Part shown: in pieces, positions 37,310 through 44,698 of the stretch
Numbering within the stretch: the stretch's first letter is position 1
How the letters are laid out: every line of letters starts with the position of its first letter
Source of the DNA: Pseudomonas_T sp032052615
Lineage (GTDB): Bacteria > Pseudomonadota > Gammaproteobacteria > Pseudomonadales > Pseudomonadaceae
Reading direction: 5' to 3'
DNA: 64,000 nucleotides
Assembly: GCA_032052615.1 (NCBI GenBank)
Contig: DAMBWF010000007.1
Location: 62,001 to 126,000, forward strand
The notes under the pieces: model-generated
The model's database searches: none
What the model saw: the letters and a program-made list of their open reading frames with translations, nothing else
What the model was told of the DNA's origin: nothing
Program-made: the position numbers and the translations under genes

Positions 37310-37870
37310 ATGAATATTCCCAACCTGCTCACCATCCTGCGCGTCCTGCTGATCCCCGTCTTCATTCTGCTGTTCTATATGCCGTTCCCCTGGAGTTATT
37401 GGGCCGCTAGTACCGTATTCGCACTGGCCTGCGCTACCGACTGGCTGGATGGCTACCTGGCGCGGCGCCTAGGGCAGAGCACGGCGTTCGGTGCGTTCCT
37501 CGACCCCGTGGCGGATAAGCTGATCGTCGCGGTGGCGCTGGTCCTGCTGGTGGAAGAGCATGCCAACCTCTGGCTCACCTTGCCGGCCGTGATCATCATC
37601 GGACGAGAAATCGTGGTGTCGGCCTTGCGCGAGTGGATGGCCGAACTGGGCGCCCGCGCTCAGGTAGCCGTCTCCAAGATCGGCAAATGGAAGACCGCGG
37701 CCCAGATGCTGGCGCTGGTGATCCTCCTGGCGAATCCGCCGCTGATGACCTTCTGGGTGCTGCTCGGCTATGTGCTGTTGATCGTTTCTGCGGCACTGAC
37801 GCTCTGGTCGATGCTGCATTATTTGCTGGCGGCATGGCCGCATCTCAGCCTTGATTCGAAAAAGAAATAA
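37310..37870 (+). CDS. pgsA: CDP-diacylglycerol-glycerol-3-phosphate phosphatidyltransferase
   Basis: 186 residues, integral membrane enzyme of phosphatidylglycerol synthesis. CDP-alcohol phosphatidyltransferase motif D-G-x2-A-R-x8-G-x3-D-x3-D is visible as TDWLDGYLARRLGQSTAFGAFLDPVADK. About five or six membrane segments. Usual partner downstream of uvrC. Its stop codon lies inside a long inverted repeat (37849-37887). Confidence 0.95.
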   Translation: MNIPNLLTILRVLLIPVFILLFYMPFPWSYWAASTVFALACATDWLDGYLARRLGQSTAFGAFLDPVADKLIVAVALVLLVEEHANLWLTLPAVIIIGREIVVSALREWMAELGARAQVAVSKIGKWKTAAQMLALVILLANPPLMTFWVLLGYVLLIVSAALTLWSMLHYLLAAWPHLSLDSKKK

Positions 37871-37887
37871 CTTTTTTCGAATCAAGG
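37849..37887 (+). terminator. Long inverted repeat over the pgsA stop, probable terminator
   Basis: Arms CCTTGATTCGAAAAAG (37849-37864) and CTTTTTTCGAATCAAGG (37871-37887) pair over 16 bp with one extra T and a 6-nt loop containing the pgsA stop codon. The stem is AT-richer than a normal terminator and is symmetric, so it could act in both directions or be a protein-binding site. Confidence 0.6.
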
Positions 37888-37889
37888 GG

Positions 37890-37917
37890 TTGACGAGGTG
37901 TTTGAAAACGATAGAAT
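37890..37917 (+). promoter_or_regulatory. Sigma-70 promoter of tRNA-Gly
   Basis: TTGACG (37890-37895) and TAGAAT (37912-37917) with a 16-bp spacer, about 18 bp upstream of the mature tRNA start at 37936. A near-consensus promoter. Confidence 0.75.
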
Positions 37918-37935
37918 GGCGCCCGTCAACACGAC

Positions 37936-38011
<76 letters not shown>

Positions 38012-38057
38012 AATTATGATCTGCAGGCTTCCAACGACGTCTGTAAATCATTGAAAG

Positions 38058-38080
38058 AAGGGCCGAAAGGCCCTTTTTTT
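38058..38080 (+). terminator. Terminator after tRNA-Gly
   Basis: Stem AAGGGCC/GGCCCTT with a GAAA tetraloop and a run of seven T, about 47 bp after the tRNA. Confidence 0.88.
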
Positions 38081-38369
38081 ATTCCGGTGAGCATTTACTG
38101 GAATCCATCTATACCAAGGCCAGACTTGAGCCACACACGGGTGGCTCGGTCGCGGATCGCCACTGGAGTTGGCGGTCCATCGCGAGCATTGAGCCTGAGT
38201 CCCAATTTGGGCGCTCAATAAGCGGCACTTCTAATGCCGTGCTCGTCAGGCCAAAGGCCGGCGGTGAACCTCCATATCCTTCTCGACGCACATGGCTTCG
38301 GCCTGGTGGTTCACCGGTCGCTGGCAACGCCCGGCGAGACGAAGCCCCCGCATTGTTGGCGCCGAGGCA
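38081..38369. other. Unrecognised, non-coding-looking stretch after tRNA-Gly
   Basis: About 290 bp with no gene I can support. Open frames on both strands lack protein-like composition. It lies between the tRNA terminator and the RadC-like relic, so it is probably decayed island DNA. Confidence 0.35.
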
Positions 38370-38496
38370 TTGATCCTTCTTTTCGCAAGCAGAAGCGATA
38401 CGCCATCGCTCCAAGGGATTACCTGAGCACCAGTTGGCCGGTCTCGAGCATGAGGTATTCGCGGCGTTGCTCCTCGACAGCCAGCATCGCTGCTAG
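38370..38496 (+). pseudogene. RadC-like (MPN/DUF2466) gene relic
   Basis: Read through one frameshift near 38431, the plus strand gives ...RDYLST then QLAGLEHEVFAALLLDSQHR, which matches the start of the RadC JAB/MPN domain (normally continued by ...FEELFRGT), and then stops at TAG 38494-38496. RadC-like genes are common cargo of tRNA-Gly islands such as ICEclc/PAGI-2. Only about 40 residues survive. The upstream limit is approximate. Confidence 0.55.
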
Positions 38497-38589
38497 TGGA
38501 GCATGTGGAGGTTTTCGCGAAACTGATTAGCGAGGCCCAACCATATCAGAGAGGTTCACGGAGTATGGGTAGCCATAGCGGTAGGGGTA

Positions 38590-39158
38590 AACGTCACTGG
38601 AGCTGACCAGGCCGCTATGTGCACCAGCACCGCGTGCAATGGAGAGAATGGGCAGGCAATGCACTTCTGGGGGCGCCTCGTCTGGCAAGTCAGCAAGCCG
38701 ATTATCTGCGCGAGCAACTACTCAATTTCAAGGCCGAGCTTCGTGGCTATGACTCTGGAGACCCCTATGGCGCCCAGATGCGTGCGGTAACTGCGGCCTT
38801 GGGGAAGAAGGAAATTGAGCGCCTTTCCAAGTATTACGCCAATCAAGAGGTGGCCCTGGCAGCGCTGGGGACGTGAGGCATTAATTGAAGGCGAAAAGCT
38901 TTATCAAGGCACCTGCGCCTATTGCCACAGGCCTAAAGGCGAGGGCTTTGCCCACCTCAAGACGCCGCGCTTGAGCATCCTTGATGGCCTACATGGAGTG
39001 CCAGCTTGCAACCACCTCCAGGGGGGCGGGGAAGCGAGGACCATGCGGATGAGTTGAGCATTTGGATGCGTGGTATTGCGCTTCAGATTGGCGATGGGTC
39101 TGAACGCAAGGCAACTATCGATTACATCACCGGCCTTTCGGCCTTGAATACTCATTGA
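38590..39158 (+). pseudogene. Di-heme c-type cytochrome, broken by frameshifts
   Basis: Three pieces in different frames form one cytochrome c: GAPRLASQQADYLREQLLNF...ALGKKEIERLSKYYANQ (about 38666-38850, end of a first heme domain), EGEKLYQGTCAYCHRPKGEGF (CxxCH heme motif at 38914-38928), and LSIWMRGIALQIGDGSER...YITGLSALNTH ending at the stop 39156-39158. The first heme motif is degraded. This resembles cytochrome c4/c5-like electron carriers. No intact start or signal peptide is found, so I call it a pseudogene. Confidence 0.75.
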
Positions 39159-39471
39159 TAGCCAAGCCGCTTGCTTCCTCTGGCAATGCTGGCGAAGCAA
39201 GTGGGTATGACTTCCACAACACGTACTAAGCATCCATGGGTGTCTTGGTACACATGCTTGCAACAAGCCCACGCCGCGATGGAAAACCCCACGGTCGAGG
39301 TGCTGTTCAGCAGGGACACGCGCTCGTCGTTTCAAATCTTACGCAGACGTTCAACCCGCTTCTTCGGGAAAGGACTTTCGATCCTGCTGACGGCGCTTAT
39401 CTGGCGCGCCCCTGAAAAAGCTACAGGTTGCGAGGCGACGCCTTCCAGCCTACTCGGGATTCGGAAGCGGG
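39159..39471. other. Stretch of probable relic DNA
   Basis: About 310 bp without a supported gene. A plus-strand open frame of 135 codons begins at 39171 but I do not recognise the protein and it runs on into the next promoter. Composition is less GC-rich than the neighbours, which fits island remnant DNA. Confidence 0.35.
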
Positions 39472-39502
39472 TTGACATTGAACTGCGCTTCAAGGTTAAC
39501 GT
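39472..39502 (+). promoter_or_regulatory. MerR-type promoter/operator (19-bp spacer), copy 1
   Basis: TTGACA (39472-39477) and TAACGT (39497-39502) are 19 bp apart, the long spacer typical of MerR-activated promoters, with CTTCAAGGTTA between and over the -10. About 21 of 29 positions match copy 2 at 40746, between the MerR gene and the NmrA-like gene. It sits upstream of the DJ-1/PfpI-like gene. Confidence 0.65.
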
Positions 39503-39528
39503 CCGGCCAGGGAAGGAGGACCTTTGCC

Positions 39529-40215
39529 ATGCCTTATCGCATCCTGCATGTCGTCAGCAATGTTGCCCATTACGATGACCCTTCCGAGCCGACCGGTCTG
39601 TGGCTCTCGGAGCTCACCCATGCCTGGCGGGTGTTTGCGGCCCAAGGCTATGAGCAGGTACTCGTAAGCCCACGGGGCGGCCGTTCGCCGCTGGAGCCTC
39701 GCTCATTGAAGTGGCCGAACCTCGACGCCACCGCGAGAAGCTGGCTGGGCGACAAGGCGCTCATGACGTTGCTGTCGACTACCGCGCGACCCGATGAAAT
39801 CGACGCGGCGGACGTGGACGTGATCTATTTCACCGGTGGGCACGCAGTGATGTGGGACTTTCCGGAGTCCCTGGGACTGCAACGCATCACACGCGATCTC
39901 TATGAGCGAGGCGGTATCGTTTCCTCCGTATGCCACGGCTATTGCGGCCTGCTGAACACTCGCCTGTCGAATGGCTCTCTGCTGGTTTCCGGTCGCCAGT
40001 TGACCGGTTTTTCCTGGTGGGAAGAGGTGCTGGCTGGCGTGGCTCGCAAGGTGCCTTACAACGTGGAGGAAGAAATGCGGCGGCGCGGCGCGCACTACGA
40101 AAAGGCTTGGTTGCCCTTTATTTCCAAGGTGGTCGTCGATGGCCAGCTCGTGACGGGGCAGAACCCCCAATCAGCCAAGGCGACCGCCGAGCAGGTGACG
40201 CGTCTCCTTCGCTGA
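39529..40215 (+). CDS. DJ-1/PfpI-family (class I glutamine amidotransferase-like) protein
   Basis: 228 residues of the Hsp31/PfpI type. The nucleophile elbow is in GGIVSSVCHGYCGLL (Cys in VCHG), with an acidic residue in the GGHAVMWDFPE segment and a PRGGRSPLEP loop as in related chaperone/glyoxalase-like proteins. Strong ribosome site GGAAGGAGG. Upstream lies a MerR-type promoter like that of the NmrA-like gene, so both are probably controlled by the MerR regulator encoded between them. A role in carbonyl or electrophile stress is possible; substrate not known. Confidence 0.83.
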   Translation: MPYRILHVVSNVAHYDDPSEPTGLWLSELTHAWRVFAAQGYEQVLVSPRGGRSPLEPRSLKWPNLDATARSWLGDKALMTLLSTTARPDEIDAADVDVIYFTGGHAVMWDFPESLGLQRITRDLYERGGIVSSVCHGYCGLLNTRLSNGSLLVSGRQLTGFSWWEEVLAGVARKVPYNVEEEMRRRGAHYEKAWLPFISKVVVDGQLVTGQNPQSAKATAEQVTRLLR

Positions 40216-40223
40216 TAAGGCGG

Positions 40224-40718
40224 CTACCGCCGGGCGTTGGTCCGGCGTGCCGCGCCACCACGCCCCGCATTGTTTTTCCGATTCATGGGGGGCGAAGGCG
40301 TCGCGCTGCTATCCTCGGTCAGTTGCATGCCCGATAGTACGTGTTTAGCGTGCGTCGTACAGTCCACGTCGCGAGGTTTCGCCTCGACCTGCGCCAGCAA
40401 TTCGACCAGCCGCGCCTTGCTTCGCGCGAGCTTTGCCTGCAGCGCCTCGATATCCCCTATCTTGCGATGTAGCGCGTCGAGCAAGGCGTCATGTTCCCAT
40501 TGGGCGAGGTCACCGGGCAGCAGGGCGCGAAGCTCATCTAGGCTGAAGCCTGCTTGTTGCCCGGCCGTGATCAATTTGAGCATCGCCATTGCCTCCTCGG
40601 GATAACGACGATAGCCGTTGGCCTGGCGCTCGACCGCCTTGAGCAGGCCGATGCGCTCGTAGAAGCGGATGCGTGAAGGCGCCAGGCCGGTGCGTTGCGC
40701 CAGTTCGCCAATTTTCAT
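40224..40718 (-). CDS. MerR-family transcriptional regulator
   Basis: 164 residues from ATG 40718. N-terminal MerR winged HTH (MKIGELAQRTGLAPSRIRFYERIGLLKAVERQANGYRRYPEEAM), a coiled-coil dimerisation helix (residues about 80-115), and a C-terminal tail with a single Cys-rich spot (DVDCTTH) but no full metal-binding motif, so a small organic or redox signal is more likely than a metal. It is divergent from the NmrA-like gene with the operator between, and convergent with the DJ-1-like gene (8 bp apart). Confidence 0.9.
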   Translation of the reverse strand: MKIGELAQRTGLAPSRIRFYERIGLLKAVERQANGYRRYPEEAMAMLKLITAGQQAGFSLDELRALLPGDLAQWEHDALLDALHRKIGDIEALQAKLARSKARLVELLAQVEAKPRDVDCTTHAKHVLSGMQLTEDSSATPSPPMNRKNNAGRGGAARRTNARR

Positions 40719-40745
40719 ATCCAGAGCCCCAAGTGAAAACGGCAT

Positions 40746-40776
40746 TTGACCTTAAATTCAACTTCAAGGTTAGCCT
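40746..40776 (+). promoter_or_regulatory. MerR-type promoter/operator (19-bp spacer), copy 2
   Basis: TTGACC (40746-40751) and TAGCCT (40771-40776) 19 bp apart, with the dyad ACCTT...AAGGT spanning 40749-40770. It lies between the divergent merR-type gene and the NmrA-like gene, and matches copy 1 upstream of the DJ-1-like gene. Confidence 0.65.
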
Positions 40777-40815
40777 CTTGCGTATTCACATGCGATGGCT
40801 TGGGAGATGAACAGG

Positions 40816-41742
40816 ATGCAGACGATACTGGGGGCGAATGGCCAGATCGCCATGGAACTGGCGCGGGAGCTGCGCCGCACATACACGAACCATGTGCGTT
40901 TGGTGAGCCGCACGCCGCGCCGGGTCAATGACACCGACACCCTGGTGGTGGCCAACCTACTCGACGCACGGCAGACCGCGGAGGCGGTGAAGGAAAGCCA
41001 AGTGGTCTATTTCACCGCTGGCTTGCCACCGGATACGCAACGGTGGGAGACGCAGTTTCCCGTCATGCTGAAGAACGCCCTTGAGGCATGCCGGGCGGCG
41101 GGCGCGGCGTTCGCGTACTTCGATAATACTTACATGTATCCGCAGGACGATCGCTTGCAGACCGAGGAAACCGCCTTCGCGCCGGTTGGACGCAAGGGGA
41201 GAGTCCGCGCGGCAATGGCATCCCTGGTGCTCGATGAGTGCGCGCGGGGAGACATACCGGTTCTCATCGCTCGAGCCCCCGAGTTCTATGGCCCGGCAAA
41301 GACGCAGAGCTTCACCAATACGCTCGTCATCGACAGGATCAAGGCGGGAGAGAGGGCCCGCGTGCCGGTGCGCGATGACACGAAGCGCACGCTGATTTGG
41401 ACGCCCGATGCAAGCCGGGCGTTGGCGGCGTTGGGAAACTCGCCGGATGCCTTCGGCCAGACCTGGCATCTGCCATGCTGCGATGATCGACCGACGTACA
41501 AGGAGTTGGTCACGATGGCTGCTGAGGTCTTCGATCACGATGCCGCCTACACCGTCATCGGAAAATGGGCGTTTCTGGCGGCGGGCCTCTTTTCCAAGCC
41601 AGTTCGCGAGCTTGGAGAACTGCTGCCTCGCTACGGGCGGGACAATCTCTTCGATTCCACGAAGTTCAAGCGCCGCTTCCCTGAGTTCGAGGTGACCTCC
41701 TACCGCAAGGGCCTCGGCCAGATCAAACAGGAGCAGGAATAG
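40816..41742 (+). CDS. NAD(P)-binding NmrA/epimerase-like oxidoreductase
   Basis: 308 residues. A Rossmann fold begins at once (MQTILGANGQIAMELARELR, a G-x-x-G-x-x motif variant), followed by the AYFDNTYMYPQDD and ARAPEFYGP stretches of NAD-dependent epimerase/dehydratase relatives that may act as quinone or ketone reductases or as NmrA-like sensors. Start choice is uncertain (ATGs at 40795, 40807 and 40816); GGGAG sits 9 bp before 40816. Probably the MerR-activated gene next to its regulator. Confidence 0.8.
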   Translation: MQTILGANGQIAMELARELRRTYTNHVRLVSRTPRRVNDTDTLVVANLLDARQTAEAVKESQVVYFTAGLPPDTQRWETQFPVMLKNALEACRAAGAAFAYFDNTYMYPQDDRLQTEETAFAPVGRKGRVRAAMASLVLDECARGDIPVLIARAPEFYGPAKTQSFTNTLVIDRIKAGERARVPVRDDTKRTLIWTPDASRALAALGNSPDAFGQTWHLPCCDDRPTYKELVTMAAEVFDHDAAYTVIGKWAFLAAGLFSKPVRELGELLPRYGRDNLFDSTKFKRRFPEFEVTSYRKGLGQIKQEQE

Positions 41743-41808
41743 ACCGGGGCTGACGCTATGCCCTGGACCGAGGCAATGCCGTCAGATACCACCGGCTCCC
41801 TTTCCCTT

Positions 41809-41837
41809 GGAGGATGAGCGCGGGACGCTCATCCTCC
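41809..41837. terminator. Strong hairpin between convergent genes
   Basis: 12-bp perfect stem GGAGGATGAGCG/CGCTCATCCTCC with a 5-nt loop, between the convergent NmrA-like and ABM genes. No T-tract on either side, so termination strength is uncertain. Confidence 0.55.
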
Positions 41838-41845
41838 GGCAAAGG

Positions 41846-42151
41846 TCAGGCGGAGTAGTGCCCGACCACGTCATAGACGCCCGGATTGGCCTTGGCGATC
41901 GCGGCCGTGCGCTTGGCGAACTCCGCCGCCGCCGGGTCGCCTTGCGTGGCCTGGATATCGGCGACGCTCTTCCACTTCGCGATGTTCACCACATGGCGGC
42001 CATCCTTGCTCGCCAGCAACGTGACCGAGACGAACCCCGGGCGTTTGCTGATGACCGACTCGGTGCCTTCTTTCAGCAGCTTGACGACCTCGGCCTGTTT
42101 CTCCGGATCGACGTCGATGACATTGATGAAGGTGACTTCGGATTCAGCCAT
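41846..42151 (-). CDS. Antibiotic biosynthesis monooxygenase (ABM) domain protein
   Basis: 101 residues, a single ferredoxin-like ABM domain (TFINVIDVDPEKQAEVVKLLKEGTESV...GFVSVTLLASKDGRHVVNIAKWKSVADIQA). ABM proteins act as cofactor-free monooxygenases on quinol-like aromatic intermediates, in polyketide and phenazine pathways among others, or as heme-related enzymes. AAGGAGAG precedes the ATG at 42151. It is divergent from the ECF41 sigma factor and may be its target; a part in phenazine tailoring is only a guess from position. Confidence 0.85.
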   Translation of the reverse strand: MAESEVTFINVIDVDPEKQAEVVKLLKEGTESVISKRPGFVSVTLLASKDGRHVVNIAKWKSVADIQATQGDPAAAEFAKRTAAIAKANPGVYDVVGHYSA

Positions 42152-42508
42152 TACTCGCTCTCCTTGATAGTAAGTTCTGCCAGCCCGTTTCGGGGAGGCA
42201 TGCGGCTCGCCACGTGACGCCAACTCTGCCGAGCCCTCGCACATGACGAGGCAGCCGATCGAAATGTCAGGCCCTGGCGCAGGCCCGGAACAGGGCATTA
42301 CCTGTTTTGGTAGTCGGCCAAGGGGGGCCTGACCTTTTAAGGTCGCCTCTCGTCATCAGAATCAGTGAGGGTGTTCCGCCGAGGGTAGAGTGCTACCTGA
42401 GAATCGCAGGGATGCCTCCTGGTGGACCCAGCGTCCACCGCGCTTCCGGGGACGGAGCGGCGTGAGCGAGGCCGGTTCAGGTTATTTTCTCGGTTAAGGA
42501 AGGCCAGA
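42152..42508. other. Divergent spacer ABM / ECF41
   Basis: About 360 bp that must hold both promoters. I looked for the ECF41 consensus (TGTCACA and CGTC about 16 bp apart) in both orientations and found only poor matches. The GACCTTTTAAGGTC palindrome (around 42330-42343) is a neat 14-bp dyad of unknown function. Confidence 0.4.
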
Positions 42509-43435
42509 ATGCAGGAAACGAAACGAGCGAGAAGCGGATCCTCCGAAGACTTGGCTCGCGTGTACGCCGAGCGCCGCAAACTCGAATCGCTGGCCTACCG
42601 GCTTCTCGGGACCGTCTCGGATGCCGAGGATGCGGTCCAGGAGACTTACCTGCGCTGGTACAGGCTCGCCGGAGACGAGCGCGCGCGCATCGTCTCTCCC
42701 ATGGCTTGGCAGCGAACGACGCTGACCCGGGTCTGCTTCGACAAGCTGAAGTCCGCCCGGTCCCGGCGGGAGACCTATGTCGGCGAATGGCTGCCCGAGC
42801 CCGTTCCCCGGGACGAATTCGGCGCTTCCATGGGCGCCCTTGACGAGGGCGCCGATCCGGTCGATCACCTCATGCTGGCGCATTCGGTTTCCATGGCCCT
42901 GATGATCGTGCTCGACAAGATGACGCCCGCCGAACGGGTCAGCTTCATCCTGCACGATGTCTTCCAGTACTCCTTCGAGGAAATCGGCCACGTAGTGGGG
43001 CGTACCCCGCAAGCCTGCCGCCAGCTGGCCTCCTCGGGCCGCAAGCGCATCGCGCCGGCCCATCACCTGCGCGCCTCTCCGGCCGAGCATGCCCAGGTGA
43101 ACGCCGCGTTCCAGGCCGCCTGGACCACTGGCAACATCGCCCAATTGGTCGCCGTCCTGGACGAGCAGGCCCGGGCCGTGACCGATGGCGGTGGGCGGGT
43201 CAGCGCGGCCATCGAGCCTCTGTGCGGCCGCGAGGCCATCATCGATTTCTTTCTGTCGGCCTTCCAACGCCAGCGCGACCTCCGTATCGAAGAGGCGCTG
43301 GTGAATGGCGAGCCAGGACTTGTCGGCAAGGCGGCGGACCAGACGGTCTCCGTGATTTCTACCCATGTTCGGAAAGGACGCATCAGCAACATATGGGTCA
43401 TGCGCAATCCGGAAAAGCTGCGCGTGTGGCATTGA
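42509..43435 (+). CDS. ECF41-family RNA polymerase sigma factor with SnoaL-like C-terminus
   Basis: 308 residues. Region 2 (LARVYAERRKLESLAYRLLGTVSDAEDAVQETYLRW), the WLPEP motif between regions 2 and 4, region 4 (DKMTPAERVSFILHDVFQYSFEEIGHVVGRTPQACRQLASSGRKRI), and a C-terminal SnoaL/NTF2-like extension with the DGGGRV motif. WLPEP and DGGG are the hallmarks of ECF41, in which the extension controls activity in place of an anti-sigma factor. AAGGAAGG precedes ATG 42509. It lies directly upstream of the phenazine tailoring genes, with a 24-bp gap. Confidence 0.9.
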   Translation: MQETKRARSGSSEDLARVYAERRKLESLAYRLLGTVSDAEDAVQETYLRWYRLAGDERARIVSPMAWQRTTLTRVCFDKLKSARSRRETYVGEWLPEPVPRDEFGASMGALDEGADPVDHLMLAHSVSMALMIVLDKMTPAERVSFILHDVFQYSFEEIGHVVGRTPQACRQLASSGRKRIAPAHHLRASPAEHAQVNAAFQAAWTTGNIAQLVAVLDEQARAVTDGGGRVSAAIEPLCGREAIIDFFLSAFQRQRDLRIEEALVNGEPGLVGKAADQTVSVISTHVRKGRISNIWVMRNPEKLRVWH

Positions 43436-43459
43436 AAACGGACGTGGGAGGGCATCGCT

Positions 43460-44641
43460 ATGCCAGTAATGGAATATGGATCGGACAAGACTGTCATCGT
43501 AGGCGCGGGAATCGGAGGCGTGACCCTGGCGGCCGCGCTTTCCAGGGCAGGCGTGGGCTGTGAGGTCTACGAGCGGCGCGCGAGCCTGTCCAGCGATGGG
43601 TATGGCCTGAACATACAACCGTCGGCCGTGGCTGTCCTGCACCGTCTGGGACTGGCCGAGAAACTCGACCGCGCGGGCATCCGGACCAGGGCCCACCGCT
43701 ATGTCGACCACCTGGGCACCGTGCTCTTCGAGGAAGAAAGGGGCCTGGGAGCCGGCTTCGATACGCCCCAACTGTCGATACGCCGCTCCGAACTGCTTGA
43801 GCTGCTGTTCACCGCGGTCGACCCGAAGGCGGCGACCTTCCACTTCGGTACCGAACTCTCCGCCGAGCAATTGCGGGGAGAGGCGCCCTCGGTATCGCGC
43901 CAGGGAGCCGGATGCGTCGTGGGCGCCGACGGCCTCCACTCCGTGGTGCGCCGGACGCTGTTCCCGGAGGCGATGACGCTGAACTCGGGGAACATGGTGA
44001 TGTGGCGCGGTATCACGCCCATGGCCCGGATGCTCGACGGCCGGACGATGATCATCGCCAACGACGGGACGGGTGTCCGACTCATCGCCTACCCGGTCTC
44101 TCATGCACACGACCAGCGCGGAGAAAGCCTCGTCAACTGGGTCCTGTTGGTGCCCGTTTCCAGGGGAGGGCCGGCCGACGCCTCGAACCCCGCGCAAACA
44201 TCCGAATTCCTGCTCGAGGTTATCGAGGCATGGCGATTCGACTGGTTGGACCTGCGGGCCATGGTGACCCAGAGCCAGGGGTTCATGCGCAACGAGTTGG
44301 TGGATCGGCAGCCCATCGACCGGTGGAGCAAGGAGGGACGGGTGCTGATCGGCGACGCCGCGCACCCCATGTTCCCGATCGGGGCGAATGGCGCCACCCA
44401 GGCCATCATCGATGCGGAAACCCTCGCGACGACGCTGATCGAAGCCGCCGATCTGGCGTCCGCGTTGAAAGAGTACGAGCGCCTTCGCATTCCCGCCGTG
44501 GCCCAGATCGTCCTGGCCAACCGGGAAATGAATGCGCGCGAACAAGCCAGCCAGGGCCTTCGCAAGGAGGAACGGATCAAGGAACTCATGTCCACCGCGA
44601 ACAGCTACAAGGAAAAAACGGCACTCACCCGTCAGGGCTGA
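43460..44641 (+). CDS. PhzS-like FAD-dependent aromatic hydroxylase
   Basis: 393 residues, group A flavin monooxygenase. GAGIGG dinucleotide motif (residues 15-20), GCVVGADGLHSVVR (DG motif) and VLIGDAAHPMFPIGANGATQAI (GD motif) are intact. MWRGITPMARMLDGRTMIIANDG and LIAYPVS...SLVNWVLL match P. aeruginosa PhzS, which decarboxylates and hydroxylates phenazine acids to hydroxyphenazines; PqsH, another candidate near pqs genes, fits less well. GGAGGG precedes the ATG. It begins the three-gene group with the fusion protein and PhzG2. The symbol is left empty because orthology with phzS was judged by eye only. Confidence 0.8.
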   Translation: MPVMEYGSDKTVIVGAGIGGVTLAAALSRAGVGCEVYERRASLSSDGYGLNIQPSAVAVLHRLGLAEKLDRAGIRTRAHRYVDHLGTVLFEEERGLGAGFDTPQLSIRRSELLELLFTAVDPKAATFHFGTELSAEQLRGEAPSVSRQGAGCVVGADGLHSVVRRTLFPEAMTLNSGNMVMWRGITPMARMLDGRTMIIANDGTGVRLIAYPVSHAHDQRGESLVNWVLLVPVSRGGPADASNPAQTSEFLLEVIEAWRFDWLDLRAMVTQSQGFMRNELVDRQPIDRWSKEGRVLIGDAAHPMFPIGANGATQAIIDAETLATTLIEAADLASALKEYERLRIPAVAQIVLANREMNAREQASQGLRKEERIKELMSTANSYKEKTALTRQG

Positions 44642-44698
44642 TCCTGGCGCGTTACTGCATGAAATAACCCAAACAAGAACATCTGCAGGAGCGTTTCA

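Noticed and set aside
42152..42508. ECF41-type promoter for the ABM gene or for autoregulation
   Set aside because: No good match to TGTCACA plus CGTC at the right spacing in either orientation.
43460..44641. Could be PqsH (quinolone hydroxylase), given the nearby pqs operon
   Set aside because: Motifs MWRG, DGRTMIIANDG, LIAYPVS and SLVNWV match PhzS much better, and it is next to phenazine genes.
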